This document shows, piece by piece, positions 1 to 13,023 of a DNA stretch of 64,000 nt. A model generated the notes under the pieces. That model had not been told where the DNA came from. It was given only the letters and a program-made list of their open reading frames with translations, and searched no databases. Each line of letters begins with the position of its first letter. The stretch's first letter is position 1. Source of the DNA: Brachionus rotundiformis (taxonomy: Eukaryota; Rotifera; Eurotatoria; Ploima; Brachionidae); NCBI GenBank assembly GCA_016802295.1, contig JAESIW010000138.1:1187904-1251903 (forward strand), in the 5' to 3' direction. A program made the translations under genes and the position numbers.

Positions 1-140
1 GTATAAATTATCACTTTGTTAAGGTTTTTTTACTTATTTTTGAGTAGAAAATTCTATATAGAAATAAAAATTATATAATTTTTTTTTCTATTTATTAACA
101 TTCATCAATTTAAATTAAAATTTAAATTTTTTTTCTAAAA

Positions 141-1185
141 ATGATTAGAAATTTAGCTAGAATGGCATCAAGTGGCGCATCAGCTGTTGAAAAAGTAATC
201 ATAATTGGCAGTGGTCCGGCAGCTCACACTGCTGCAATTTACACGGCAAGAGCTGAGCTAAAGCCAGTTCTATTCGAGGGCTGGATGGCTGGCGGAGTTG
301 CTGCTGGTGGACAGCTGACAACCACTACAGATGTTGAAAATTTTCCAGGATTTCCAGATGGAATATTAGGCTTTGAATTAATGGAGAATATGAAAAAGCA
401 ATCAACACGCTTTGGTACCAGAGTTTTTAGTGAGACCGTGACAGAAGTCAACCTAAAAAAGCGACCTTTTGAAGTAAAGACCGAGAATAGAAGTATGCTG
501 GCTCATACTTTGATTATTTCCACCGGGGCAACAGCTAGAAGAATGGAAATAAAAGGTGCAGGTGACGACGAGTTATGGAATAGAGGAATATCTGCTTGTG
601 CGGTAATAAATTAAATCAGATAAGACAAATTTATATTCAGTTATCTTATTTAAGGTATGTGATGGAGCGATTCCCATGTTCAGAAATAAACCACTAGCTG
701 TAGTTGGTGGCGGAGACTCTGCTTTGGAAGAAGCAAGCTTTTTGACAAAATATGGCTCCAAGGTTTATGTAATTCATAGACGTGATGAACTAAGAGCATC
801 TAAGATAATGCAGCAAAGAGCTCGTGAGAATGCCAAAATAGAATTTTTGTATTCACATGCAGTGGTAGAAGCTTGTGGTAGTGAGAAACTTGAGAAAATA
901 ATGATAAAAGATTTGAAAACTAATCAAGTAAAAGAGTTGCCAGTGGCTGGCTTATTTTTTGCCATAGGCCATGAGCCAAATACGAAATTTTTAAATGGTC
1001 AATTGAAATTAGATGAGACAAATTATATTTTGACAGAGCAAGGTACCACTAAAACTTCAATACCAGGTGTTTTTGCAGCAGGAGATGTTCAAGACAAACG
1101 GTATAGACAAGCTATCACAGCAGCAGGATCTGGTTGTATGGCAGCTTTAGAAGTTGAGCATTATCTAACTGAGCACGGCTTATAA
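141..1185 (+). CDS. low-molecular-weight thioredoxin reductase (NADPH)
   Basis: Predicted to pass electrons from NADPH through FAD and a CxxC pair to thioredoxin. Two exons, 141-602 and 655-1185, with a 52-bp GT..AG intron; about 330 residues, normal for the low-Mr class (about 320). Visible: N-terminal FAD loop GSGPAA (about residue 23), the GGQLTTTTDVENFPGFP block, redox pair C153-A-V-C156-D-G formed across the splice junction, NADPH loop GGGDSA, and a C-terminal GVFAAGD FAD motif. It lacks the high-Mr C-terminal selenocysteine/cysteine tail. The wording of conserved blocks is closest to fungal/plant NTR from memory. About 17 residues precede the FAD domain and could be a weak mitochondrial leader. 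Animals usually rely on high-Mr TrxR, so this class is unexpected (see findings). It converges with GAK on the other strand. Confidence 0.93.
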
Positions 1186-1643
1186 GAATCATTAGTGATA
1201 TTATTCTTGAGACTTAGTCTAATTTTTAAACAATTATTTCTTTATTTTAATTAGGTCAATTTTATGAGATTCTTTGTTTCTTTATCGTATTTAATTTTAA
1301 TTAATTTTTAGTTGAAATAAAAAAAATTCTTAATTTTTAGTTCATTTTTAAATCGAAAAAATAATCATAATTTCACTATTAATAATTATCAAATTATCAG
1401 AAATTTTATACAAAATGATAAAGCACTTTTGTTTTTGGGAAAAAATTTATTTTAAAAAATAATTTTGACATAAGAATAAAAAAAGATTTATTTCGATAAA
1501 GAGCTTAATTTTCAAACAAATTAATTTAAATTATTTATACATTTAAAAATTTCTCATATAATCATTCTGCTCTAATAGTCAAGATTAACTTTATCACAGG
1601 TAAATAAGGTAACACAAATTGAAATAAAATTGGTAAAGACAAT
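1186..1643. other. intergenic, convergent 3' ends
   Basis: AT-rich DNA between the stop codons of the thioredoxin reductase (+) and GAK (-). I see only short A/T runs suitable for 3' UTR and polyadenylation signals, and no coding signal. Confidence 0.6.
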
Positions 1644-4600
1644 TTAGAATAAATTCTGTTGACCATCATTTTGAAACTGGGCCCATGCATCATTTAACTC
1701 AACAAAAATCAAACGAGCCAGATTGGCCTGCGGATGATCGGACATTTTGTCCGGATGCACACATAGACACGCTTTGTGGTATGCTTTTTTCACATTGACC
1801 GCCGATATGAGCTGGTTCATGCCGATCGGTTTCCATCTTGACTCTCCGTCCCATAAGACCTTGTGCAATGAGCACAACAATGCCCGAATATTGGCACGCT
1901 TTCCATCCGTCCATTCCATTACTTTAAGCTTGTCCGGATCCATTTCTTTCACATTCTGCTCTCTTTTCAAATCCTTTAGTGTCATATTTTTCATATTTTG
2001 ACTTTTGGCAAAGCTAGATGGCAAAAATTCATCAAAAATATCCGAAGTATTTTTGGAACCAAGACCAGATGGCTTAGTGGAGTTTTGATTTATACCAGAA
2101 AAAGAATTCAAATTGTAGTTGGGTTTATTTAATCCAGTGTCGAATGTAGGTGATGGTGTTTTGGCATTGGCATTTGTAGATTGAGCTTTAGGCATCTGAC
2201 TAGAATTAGAAAAAGAGCCCAGATCAGCAAATGGATCTGGCTTGCCAGAAAAACTAGGAGTGGTAGAATTACTGTTTTTATTGGAAACATTTGATGCTGC
2301 TGATATATCAAAATTTCCAAATGGATCGAACATCAAATTGTTCGGAGGTGTTGGTTTATTAGGTTGACCAGGTTGGCTGAATGAATCAAAATTTAACAAG
2401 TCGTTGGTATTTTGGGTAGTTGATGGATTAGAGTTGGAAAATATGTCAAAAATGTCATTCTTGGGAACTTGAGTAGGCTCAGGAGTCGAATCTAGATCAA
2501 GTAATGTTTCAAAATCACTAGCTATTTTGTTTTCTGTAGTAGTTGATGAATTTGTTTGAAAAGTGGTTGCTGATGGCTGAATATTGTCACCAAAATCATC
2601 AAAATCAAGCAAATTAGCAAATTTTGTTTCTGCTTGAGTCTCGACTTTGTCATCCGGCGAGGAGGACAAGTCGCTTTGATTGCCAGTGGCAAGATGGTCA
2701 TAGCCTTCGTTTTGAGGTACTGTTTCTTCATGTGGAGTATCAACAGTAGGGGTGCTGTAATTATCTGAATATTTTTCACCTTCGTACACCTTAATTATTT
2801 GGTTCATTTCTTCTTGATTGCTGAAAAGATCACTTTTGTTCGTCTTTCTGACCAGAGACTCGAATTCGAGAGTGTTGGTCCATGGATCTTCAGACGCCAT
2901 GCTTGATTCGATATTTTTGTACTCAATGCTGGCCAAGACTTGGAAAGAGTCTGGATATTTGTCCGGTGCATCCAAACAATCAAGCTCATTGCGGCAAAAT
3001 TTAAGCTGGTTATTGGCGGTCAAATAATTGTAAGCAAATGATGTATGGAATTGAAATTGGCATATTTTGGTAGTCATTACTTTTTCGGTACCCAGCAATG
3101 ATTTGGCATGAAAAATCATTACCAATATTTCTCCGTAAAATTTATGGCAATTGATTGGTATTTGGATGATTGTATCTTTGGCTGTGTATTTTCTTTAAAT
3201 AGTTTAAAATTTTGAATATAATTTTAATTTCAAGATAGAAAAAAAATATATCTTAATTTTTTTTTGAAATATAAATTAAAATTAAAAGTTTATTCAATTA
3301 AGCTTAGAATAAATTAGATTATGAACCCAAGGCTTGTGGTTGTTTTTTTAATTTTTATTTTATTAATGTTCAATGCTTGGCAATTAATTTGATAAAAATG
3401 CATTTTATTCTTCAAGGATTATATAATTCAAACAATATTTATATGAATAAAATTAGGGTCAAATTTTTATATTTTTTTTAAATAGCCTATTTATATTAAT
3501 AAATAATTTGGTTTGTGACAAAACCTAGAAAATTAATTTACACCTGATAATTAATTATAGAATTAAACAAATAATTAAAGCGACTCGAAAAATACAGACT
3601 GGACGCGGGTGCACCAAAGTCTTGGCAAATTTCCAAGCTATCAAATAAAAATTTAGGGCAAAAATAAAATCTTACTTCATTAAATCATAATCTTGTATGT
3701 TTGTGTAAATTTTTTTATCTTTATTATATACCTCAATAAATGGAGTACATCCATTTCTAGATAAAAAATATTAGTTTATAAAAGTATAATTTTTTTCCCA
3801 TAAATACCTTGATCTATTGAATAAAGGGCAGCCAACAAGAATCAAATCTGTCAAAATGCACTCATTCGAGTTGGTGAGAAATGGCCGCGGAATTTCACTA
3901 CGTGCAGTAGCAAACAATCTTTGACCATCAAGCAAATATCTGTGCTGACAAGGTGATAGCTGGACATTACAACCTCTTTTAATGTGAAACAAATTGAGTG
4001 CCGAATCGGCACTTTTTACCACACCAAAATACAACAATATCGTACCAATTGCTATGGCTGATATTACTTTACCATCATTACAATTAATAATACAAACATT
4101 TTTGCTATTTTCGCCTAAAAATTTCCCAACATTGGTGGCTAGCTTGCACATAAGAGCCACTGGTGGCGCTTTATTTGCGCTCAATTGAGAACCCAGATCA
4201 ATAACTTGGGCAAATTTTTCTTTCCGATAGTTTTTATTTGCTAAATTGTAAATACGGTAATTTCTGCCATGTTTGGCTTCAATTACTTCTTTGATCAAGT
4301 CAATGTTATTACCAAAGGCAGCAGACTCGATGCCTTCGGTTGGACAAGACATAACTATCAACCGTGAAGTTATGTAGCTCAAATCAATATCAGTACGATT
4401 AATAGAGCTTTGTACCGAGTCCATTACTTTGCTTGATGCATCTTTAATTGTCTTTAAAAATGAGGAACCCTTGAATAGACCAGCACTCCAGTTGTTGGCT
4501 TGTTGGGCAGTTGGTTGGTTGGGATTTTGCATTATTGGCGCCACTGGTGTGTGCAATAAGTTTTCGGTGATGGTCAAAAAATTCAAGCTATTTGCCAAAG

Positions 4601-5784
4601 TGATTGATTTGGATTGGCAAATATTTTCCAAATGGAATAGTATTTCATTCACATTCGGCCTTCCATTTGGGTCGGTGTTAAGCATTAGTCTAATCAAGTC
4701 GTGAAGTTCACAAAACACACTGTCATTTGTGGGAATTTGGTATTTGCCATTTATAATTCTCAGCTTGGAGCCGTCTTCGAACGGATGTTTGTTAAAGCAC
4801 AGCAAATAGAGAACACAACCCAGTGCCCATATGTCACTTTGAGAGTCTATTTGGTAATTATTGTACAAGTCGAGCATCTCGGGCGCTCGATACATCGGTG
4901 TTGTTTGCTTGGCTATTTCGTCCTCTACCAAATTTCGCTTGTTCACTGACCATGTCTCATCTGGTTTATAAATTTCATTAGTAGCACTGCCAAAATCACA
5001 CAACTTAATCTCATTGGATTTTGAAACCAAAAAGTTTTCCAACTTAAAATAAATTTACAAAATTTTGTCTAAAATAAATGTCTAAAATTTAATTTTTATC
5101 TTTTATTAAGAACAAATAATTTTTCTCCTAATAAATGAACTATTCTCGATTTATTTGAAAATATAAAATAATATTAAATTACTTTAAGATCGCGATGTAT
5201 TATCGGCGGGTCTTGAGTGTGCAAATACTGGACAGCTCGACAAATTTGGTAAAAAATTTGTATCACTTGTTCCAAGTTAAAAGCCGAGCCGCTTGGTAAA
5301 GTGAGGCCGGCTCTTAAGTGGTCTATGAGCGGGTCTTTGCATAATTCGGTCAGAATCAAGAACTCTTTGGAACGCGAATTTTGCGTTTCCTCACAAGCAG
5401 CGGCTATGAATTGGATAATATTGGGATGATTTGCCAATTGTTTCTAGACAAAAGTCTAGAAAAAGCTACACATAATTTAAAAATGCTTACTAGATAAGAT
5501 ATTTCTTGTTTAATGGCTTGGTTAGATGGCTCATCGGCAGAAAAAATTCTCTTTAAAGCATATTCTTGTCCAGAGGTGACATCTTGCACTATATAAACAA
5601 TGGCATAGCCGCCTTCAGCCAATAATTTGGTTACTTTTAGTCTAAGATTGCCAACCATTATAGTCTGGCCAACAAACTCGTTTGATGCAGATGAAAATGC
5701 CAACGAGCCTGGACCGGGCATTGAGCCTTGTCCTACATTCTGGGAATTAAACAACCCAAATGCTGACTTCAAAAAATCGGTCAT
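1644..5784 (-). CDS. GAK: cyclin-G-associated kinase / auxilin (GAK)
   Basis: Clathrin-coat uncoating factor that recruits Hsc70 through its J domain and carries a Numb-associated-type kinase. Five exons on the minus strand: 5784-5491, 5443-5183, 5042-3808, 3756-3676 and 3192-1644; phases fit and give about 1139 residues (human about 1311). Domain order is the GAK one. The kinase has an ALKR lysine, HRDLK at about 181-185, DFG at about 201-203 and RAPE. The PTEN/C2-like region has NGCTPF at its start in the 81-bp exon 4. A disordered stretch rich in DPF, LLDFD and NLLDF clathrin/AP2 motifs follows. The C-terminal J domain has HPD at about residue 1103. The PTEN-like part shows no intact phosphatase signature, as usual for the family. 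Exon 4 to 5 spans the longest intron (483 bp). The start was chosen at the first ATG in frame with the kinase. Confidence 0.95.
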
Positions 5785-7617
5785 TATCTGCCGAAACCAA
5801 AATATCTTTATTTAAATGATAAAAATTAATACTTGGTAAAATAATAATTTAAAATATGATGATGTTAAATGTTTTTTTTTCTTGTTGCATTATGGTATAG
5901 TGTCGAAGGAGCTCAGAATTAATTATTAAAATTTAAATTGGCAAAATGCAAATTTTATTCTTATAATTTCGAAATTATGGAGAGATTTGTTGGATAAAAA
6001 TAATGATTGAATAAGTTATGAGCAGAGCGAGGGGAGACATGTCTGTTCTATTTTAGAAAATAATAAACTTTATTTTTATTTTTTGATAGAATAAAAAAAA
6101 ATTAATAAAATATTATTCAAAATTTGATATTTTTATTTATTGCGAAATCAGTGGCACATTGTTTCTATTAAGTAAGGTATATTCTTCATTTATCTGCCAG
6201 AGTTTAATTCCCATTTCAAATTTCAATTAATTTTAATTTCATAATCAATTTTAAGAGTATAAAAAAAGATTTATTTTCAATATTTTAGGAGATAATTTAA
6301 AAAAGTATATATTTTTTTAAAAAAAGAAAAAAATAAGTGCGCACAGAAGCTCCCACTTGTTCCGACAGAATCCCAATAAGCTACCAACTTTCTTTCTAAT
6401 TTAATTTAAGACAATTTATAAAAAATAAAGTAGTTTTGTTCTGTTAAGTACAAATTTTTTTTTTTATTTTTTTTAACTAATTTTTCTTAATTTTCTCTTC
6501 ACCTTTTATTTACGTTTAGGTGACAATATTGGTAAATGTTTTCCAAATACTCTTTATTGTGAGGAATAATTTATTCCCACGATAAAGAAAAAGAAAAGTT
6601 GACATATTTTGCAAAATTAATTTACCTTGGCAATTACATAACATAGGAAATCTTTGGTGTTGAAGTAAAACAAATTTGTGCCCTAATTGCAAATATTAAA
6701 TTTATTTTCTTAAGTTTAGAATATTAAATTTAAAATAGTGAGGCTTATGTTGCTTCAACTTGTTATCTAATCTATAAAAAACATCGCTTGAAGCGTAAAC
6801 ATTATTTTTGGCCTTAATTTATCATATTTGTGACATTTAGGATATAATGAAGAAGCAATTATCCATTGCAAGGGCGAACTGCACCAATTTGAATAACTTA
6901 GGGCAAAGCTTGGTTTAAATAGAGGCAAACATACCATGTTTGATCAGCACGTGTCTTGTCGACACAGGTCATCCACCAAGTCATATAACCATCTATTTTA
7001 TTATAATTATTGACAAAATAAGCAGCAAAATTATACAAAGATTTTTTTTCTAAATTAACCCATTTTTTTATCAAATTTAAATTGGATTTAGGAAAATAGA
7101 GAAAAGTATCTTAGCAAGTTGTGCTAGATTTCCAAGCTCATCGCTATAAATTATTATAATTCAGGTAAGCGACAAGCAAGTATCTTGTATAACCGAGTCG
7201 GTCGAGTGCCTCTCTCCCTCCCCGCCAAAGCATCACCGACAGTTTTCGTGTTCATCATTTCAAATCGGTTCTCTCTCTCTTTCTCTCTTTCTTTCTCTCT
7301 TTATATTTTATTTTTATTTTTTTGTTGATCAAGTTTTAACATAATTTTTTTCCTTTTTTTCATTTTGGCGTTCATAATTTGCAATTTTTTTTAATTTGAT
7401 CTTCTTAAACTACTCGAATTTTTCACGATAAATAAAACTTACTAATTGTAATTTATTATAAAAAAAAAAAAAAAAAAATAATAAAAAAATATATATTTTT
7501 TTCAAGTTTAAAACAAAATTATTATTTCGGCTTTTATTCTCATGAAATAACTTCACCTGATTAATTTTTCTCTCTTTTAATAGAAGATAAAGAGATTTAG
7601 ATCCAAATACGCTTAGT
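5785..7617. other. intergenic between GAK and SAM-domain gene; (CT)n tract
   Basis: About 1.8 kb of AT-rich DNA between divergent genes. A less AT-rich, pyrimidine-rich patch at about 7190-7310 includes a CT/CTTT microsatellite at 7269-7302, which could be promoter or 5' UTR of the SAM gene. A poly-A run of about 20 lies at about 7460-7480. No coding signal was found on either strand. Confidence 0.5.
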
Positions 7618-9594
7618 ATGAGCACAGGTCCGGTGGCCCGCTGGTTGGACACATTCGTGTACAACTCGAAGCAGTATGCCGAAATTTTCAAAAAGTTCGG
7701 CATAGACAATTTGAATGAAGTATGCAAACTGGACCCTATTCAGCTGTCCAACATGGGAGTCAATGCACTCGATAGTGAGAAAATTATGGAGAATATTTGT
7801 GTCCTTCGTCAGACCCTACAAGTGACCAAGATGAGCGCGGCAGTGGCCGCGCCAGCCCCAGTCCCCAAGACGGCCAGAAAATCTGTAATTACCATTTGAG
7901 ATTATCTCTTGTTGCTTTTTTAACATTAATTTTGCACTCACAGAGAGCCAAAGCTGCCAAACAACAAGCAATACCAAATGTTACCATAAATCAAGGTATG
8001 TCTCAATTTGATCAAATTCACACACTTGTAGTGAGCTTTGGCTAGCCCCTGCACGAATATAGGTCACCTATTTATTCAAATAATTAATTTAGGTTTTTTT
8101 TCTTTCTATGCTTTTTGATTGATTAGCAGGTTTATCTTCATAAATGAATTTTTATGTTATTTATTTGTTTTATTTAATAATTGGTACAATTTTGTTTCTC
8201 TTACCAAAAAAAGCATATACCAAATTAGATAAATAATAATTGTTTTGATTTGTTTATTTAAAATTTAGTCTGTTGATAGAATACTAAATTTTTAAGTTGG
8301 AAATTAATTAAATTTAATGATGACCAATATGCTTTGGTTTGTTAAATTAAAACTTAATCCCTTGATTGATAAATAACTTTAAAGTTAGAAATTTATTAAA
8401 TTTTATCTTAAATTAAAATTCAACTCAATGATGACCAATTTGTTGTCTCGATTTTGGTTCACCACTGTACCATACTTGTGTCTAGGAATACATTTGAAAA
8501 ATTGTCTGTTTTCAATTAAATTAAAATTATAGCTCTAATTAAAAAGTGGTTCTTTTTTTGGATAAAACGTGATACTAAATCCAAATTGGAAAATAAAATA
8601 AACAAAAAATAATTTTGTGCTATTTTTATTTTTATATAATTTTTATTCAAAAGTAAGTTCGAATGGGATGCCTGTGAGTTCAATGTCCGTGATGAGACAG
8701 AGTATGTCGAACACTGAGGCTGCTAAGAAAATTGGCAACGAGATTATGCAAATGACCAACAATGGCCATACAAACACAAAATACACATGTATTCCTGTCA
8801 ACCAGAACCAAAATTTCAGCTACCAGAATCAGTTCAGCTATAATCAGACGCCAGGCTATCAGTACAATAGCGGAATGAATTCTTCATATAGACCGATGGG
8901 TCAAAACTACGGCTACTACAACCACAATTGGAATCAGTCACAAGAATATTACAACAATAATTATTACCAAGGCCAGCAATACCAAAGCGCACATCAGCCA
9001 CATTCCAATGACATTTACACAAACAGATACAAGCAGAACAACAACTCACCATTGGAGTCCTTGGAACGCTTGGCTCAAATGCCCGAGTCGAGCCAGGTGG
9101 TCGATCCCAAGAGTTTGGTAAGCACTGAGGGCCAGTTGATGGACGGCATAAACTTCGACGACATGAACAAAAACAACAAACGAATGAATTTGGATGGATC
9201 AGATAACAGTGCCAAAAAGGTTTGCTCATCAGCGTCGAGTTCAAGCTCCAATTCACCTAACTTCAAGCTTGGTAACCCACAAAGATACCTAAACATATCA
9301 AGTGACTCACCGTCTAGTTCAAGCACTTGTTCCAGTTCTTCATCGGCTCAGCAGCCTTTACTCATTAGTCAAACTGATATCATATCTGCCAATTTAATAG
9401 ACACAAGTACCTTTGATTTTTTGGACTATCTGCCAGAATTAAATTCAAACACCATTGACCAAACCATAACTTCATCTATGGGTCACAGCGAGCCGATCAC
9501 ATCTTCCACGTCTTCTACATCCAGCTCATCTCAAATAGATAATCTTTTGACACATGAGCAAGTTTCACAAAATTTTCAATTTGATAACATTTAA
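7618..9594 (+). CDS. SAM-domain protein with low-complexity tail, function unknown
   Basis: Three exons, 7618-7884, 7944-7995 and 8654-9594, give about 419 residues; phases agree and the last intron is 658 bp. Residues about 5-70 form a sterile alpha motif-like helical domain (WLDTF ... YAEIFKKFGIDN ... LSNMGV ... KIMENI), a module that usually mediates protein-protein or RNA contacts. After an Ala/Pro-rich link the rest is Gln/Asn/Tyr/Ser-rich and probably disordered, with long Ser runs near residues 260-300 and 350-400. I do not recognise the orthologue. The tail composition would suit a transcriptional or RNA-granule regulator, but that is inference. The ATG is the first in frame with the SAM fold. 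Confidence 0.75.
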
Positions 9595-11211
9595 ACAAAT
9601 TATCTCATATATTTTTAATATATGTAAATACCTTATTTATTTAAATGTCAAGTGTACTGATAGTTATATGAAGAATAAAAATAAGTATGTGTTACGTTAT
9701 GTAAAGCCGTATGTTTTTTATTATATTTTTATTTTTGTTTGATAATAATGTCGCTTTAAACGACACAATTGCCAAATTAATTTTTATGAAAATTATAAAA
9801 ACACAAATAAAAAAAAAACTTAAATGATTAATTGAATATTTTTTTAATTTTGACAGTAATTTTGTTTGAAAAATATTGTTTTACTCTTTAATCAAAAACA
9901 TTTTTATTCGAGTTATATATTTTTTGATTAATAAAAGAATTTTTTTTTTGGAATTTTAATAAATCATAAATTATTTTTTAAAAATTGTTTTTTTTTTTAA
10001 TTTAATCACAATTTTAAAAGTAATCTTTATCTTATCTGCTTTATCTAATTTCATATGATAATATCTTTATTCAAAGTTTAACTAAAATTCATCTATGTGT
10101 TAGTTTATAAAAAAAACGCATACGTACTTGGTACCTTGATTTTTGGCAAAACTAAATTGATATTTTAGATTTGATAAAATAATTATTATTTATTAAAAAA
10201 GAGAAGTATCGTAATATATTTAAATTTTTTATAAATCTAATTGAAAAATAAAGAGATAAAAGACAATAAATAAATATATATATTAAGAGATAAAATTATA
10301 AATAGAATTGAATTTTAAATTAATTTTTTAAAGAAAGATGCTAAAATAAAGATGAAACGGGAAGAATCATTTTGTTCATACGAATCTCTGTTCCAAAAAC
10401 TATCTTCTGGTATGAGGCACTTTCATGTCAAGAACCAAAAGCCTAAAAAATTTGATTTTGATGAAATTTATAAATTTGAAATGGTTCAGCTCTTTACTTG
10501 TTTACTTGTATACTCACTTTAAAAATGACAAAAAAGTTGACCAAAAAGAGTTATTTGATTATCTTTTGGAATTTTTAAAAGATAAAAGTGTGATAAACAT
10601 TGAAAAGAAAATTTAGAAAACTGCTTTTTTCTATAAGTTGGTTTTTACAATAAAAAGAAAAAAAAGTAATGACAATAAAGGAACTAAAAATGTAACCAAT
10701 GATTCCAGAGAGGCTTCCGTCGACTTTTCGGTAGGACAATTTGAAAAATAAGTACCAAATTTCAATTTTTGCCATTAATAGAAAAAAACCAGTGTTGAAC
10801 ACAATGTTACTTTCTTTGGTAAAATAACCATTTCATTTGGGTTTCAATTTAAACTCATTTCTAGTAAAAACTATTTAAATTTAAATATTTTAGTTCTAAT
10901 TTAAAATATGAATTTAAATACTAACTAAAATTTAATTTCAATTATTTATCTATGTAAAATAAAAAATCTTGAGTAAATTGAAATTGATTGAAAAAAGGCG
11001 TTTTTAAACTGAAAATAAAAGTGATATATTTTTTATAAAAAATCAACTTTAAAAAGCTAATAAATGTTTAAGTCTTTTTTCATTTATTTGATTATTTGAA
11101 AAAAAAAATAATAGAAAAATAATTTATAAAGCTTGTTTTAATTTAGAATAAATTGAAAATTATTTATTAAACCAATATTAATATTTAAAATGATGTGTAT
11201 AAAAGTTAATA
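9595..11211. other. AT-rich intergenic region holding one weak small ORF
   Basis: Nothing supportable apart from the small spliced ORF at 10352-10616 listed separately. The rest is A/T-rich sequence without conserved coding signal. Confidence 0.5.
10352..10616 (+). CDS. unrecognised small protein, possible 37-bp intron
   Basis: An ATG at 10352 opens a frame of 56 codons. A second lysine/glutamate-rich stretch (DQKELFDYLLEFLKD) follows in another frame. The two join in frame if a 37-bp GT..AG intron, beginning with the gttt after ACT and ending at aaaaaag, is removed, which yields about 74 charged, helix-prone residues. That intron would be the shortest in the window. A frameshift in a decayed gene, or chance, is equally possible. 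I do not recognise any family. Confidence 0.2.
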
Positions 11212-11888
11212 CTAATTTAAATCAAAATTAGCATTATACAATTGATTTAAAGATTGTAAAATAATTGATCTAATTGCAGTCGTCATATCTCTGATTGAAA
11301 ACGTGTCCTCGGACGGCACGTGAACAAACAAAGACTTTTTTGAGTCTTTATTTAATGATAAGTAGTAAGTAAATGCACATAGGTACCTTCCTGGATCAAC
11401 AGATGGTCCACAGTGGGCCTTTTGACTTCGATTAAGTAAAACTCTATTTGAGACCTCACACAAATCTTCAACATCTAATTTAGTAGACAAAATTTCTGGG
11501 CAATTTTCTAGGCAACACTTATTTGGTGGACACTGATTATTAATATCCCTTAATTCATAATCGGCATTGAAAGACTGCTTTTCCAGACTTATTTGAGTAT
11601 CATTTTTGCTAACGCCTACATGGATCATCAACTTAAAACAATAAATTTATTCTCTTAAACAAATTTTAAAATAAACTTGTCTACATCAGGGTTTTCATGA
11701 GTCCATAAGTCATTAACTTGTTTCTGGACTACTTCATAGACAACAGGCAATTCCCTAGTAATTAATTTAACTTGTTCAGGCAGCTTTTCATCCCAAAGGT
11801 TTGAAACAGCTCGCCATGACTCATTTACTGGTACTCCTTGGAAAGGTCCAAATCCTGTCACAACTACTTTATAATTTCTATCTGTCAT
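11212..11888 (-). CDS. PGPEP1: pyroglutamyl-peptidase I
   Basis: Cytosolic cysteine peptidase (family C15) that removes N-terminal pyroglutamate from peptides. Two exons, 11888-11661 and 11631-11212, with a 29-bp gap that must be an extremely short intron (GTTTAAG...TTAAG); about 215 residues (human 209). Visible: N-terminal GFGPFQGVPVN, HVGVS, a catalytic Glu in SLEKQ (E92), the nucleophile in GRYLC (C161), and the catalytic His in FVHVP (H180), i.e. the Glu-Cys-His triad. The ATG at 11888 is preceded within 3 bp by an AG acceptor-like tttatag, so the mRNA may be spliced just upstream. It lies 172 bp downstream of coatomer epsilon on the same strand. Confidence 0.92.
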
Positions 11889-12060
11889 AGCTATAAAATT
11901 CAAAATTAGCTTCTATTTTAGCACAGTGTTTTTAAAGACACTTGAATAAAATAAAAAATTATATATGTTTAAATTTAATTAATTTATTTATCTTTAATTT
12001 CGAATAGGTAAAAAAAAAGTCTAAGATATTAAAATTATTTCGAGAAAATTGGCAAAAATA

Positions 12061-13023
12061 TTATTTTGATGGATGAAAGTGTTGGGCTATGCGATTAAAT
12101 TCGCTCTCTTTAAGCAAAAGATCTTTTACAAAAGGATGATTTTTAGAAGAGTCTTTTATTTGGGATATGTATCTATTGGTGACTTCTACAGGCTTTCCCA
12201 AATATTGATTCAAAACAATAGAATTTACCATTGAGTCTGCATTATTGCTGTCTTTGTCCAGCGCTTCCTGTAGCAAAGATTGAGCCTCGTTGAACTTGCC
12301 CTGATTTATCTGACACAGTGCTTGGTTGTTTAAGAGCAAGGAAGTGGCCGTGTTTTTGTCTGCTTGTTCTTGAAATGTAAAATAAGCATCCTGAATCTTT
12401 TCACCAGTGGCCATGTAGACCCAAGCGGAAGCCAATTGGGTTATGATGGCATCCTCGTCAACATCTACTAACTTTTTAAGCTCTTTTCGAGCAAGATCGT
12501 GACGATCCATTTTAAGATAAATTTGAACTGCCAAAGCGCCACTTTAATTTAATTTAAAATTAATTAATACAAATTTCATCTAATTGAACCAATCTAATTA
12601 CCATTCTAATAGCTGAGATGAGTCACAATTGTGTAATAGTTTAAGAGCAGTTTCCAAATTATCATGAAGGACATATATATTGGCTATAATTAGCAAAACT
12701 AAAGGATTGGTGACATTCAATGAGCCTAATTTGGAGTCCAAGTCATCAATAATGGCGTCTCTTCTGGCTTCATTGGACAAATATTCAGCCATAAGACGGA
12801 CAAATTTCAGCTCGTCGCTGGCATTAGGCCTGATGTCATCCAAACAAACTCCATACTTTTTCTGAGCTATAAAAGCCCTGTACATGTACACATCTTTCTC
12901 GGCTTGGATCTTAGGATCAGATATTCTTAACTTCTGGGCTTCGTTTATCGCTTGCTGAAAATTGCCCAAATAGAATGATGTCTTTAGGTCAAACAGCTCA
13001 TCGGCAGAGTTGTCTTTATTCAT
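12061..13023 (-). CDS. COPE: coatomer subunit epsilon
   Basis: Component of the COPI coat for Golgi-to-ER and intra-Golgi vesicle traffic; it binds alpha-COP. Two exons, 13023-12602 and 12541-12061, intron 60 bp, about 300 residues (human 308). The protein is an array of TPR-like helix pairs: an N-terminal LFDLKTSFYLGNFQQAINEAQ repeat start, the middle AYFTFQEQADK region, and the conserved C-terminal LLNNQALC...GKFNEAQSLLQEAL repeat with the closing NHPFVKD block typical of the family. It is complete at both ends. The same-strand gene PGPEP1 begins 172 bp after its stop. Confidence 0.94.
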
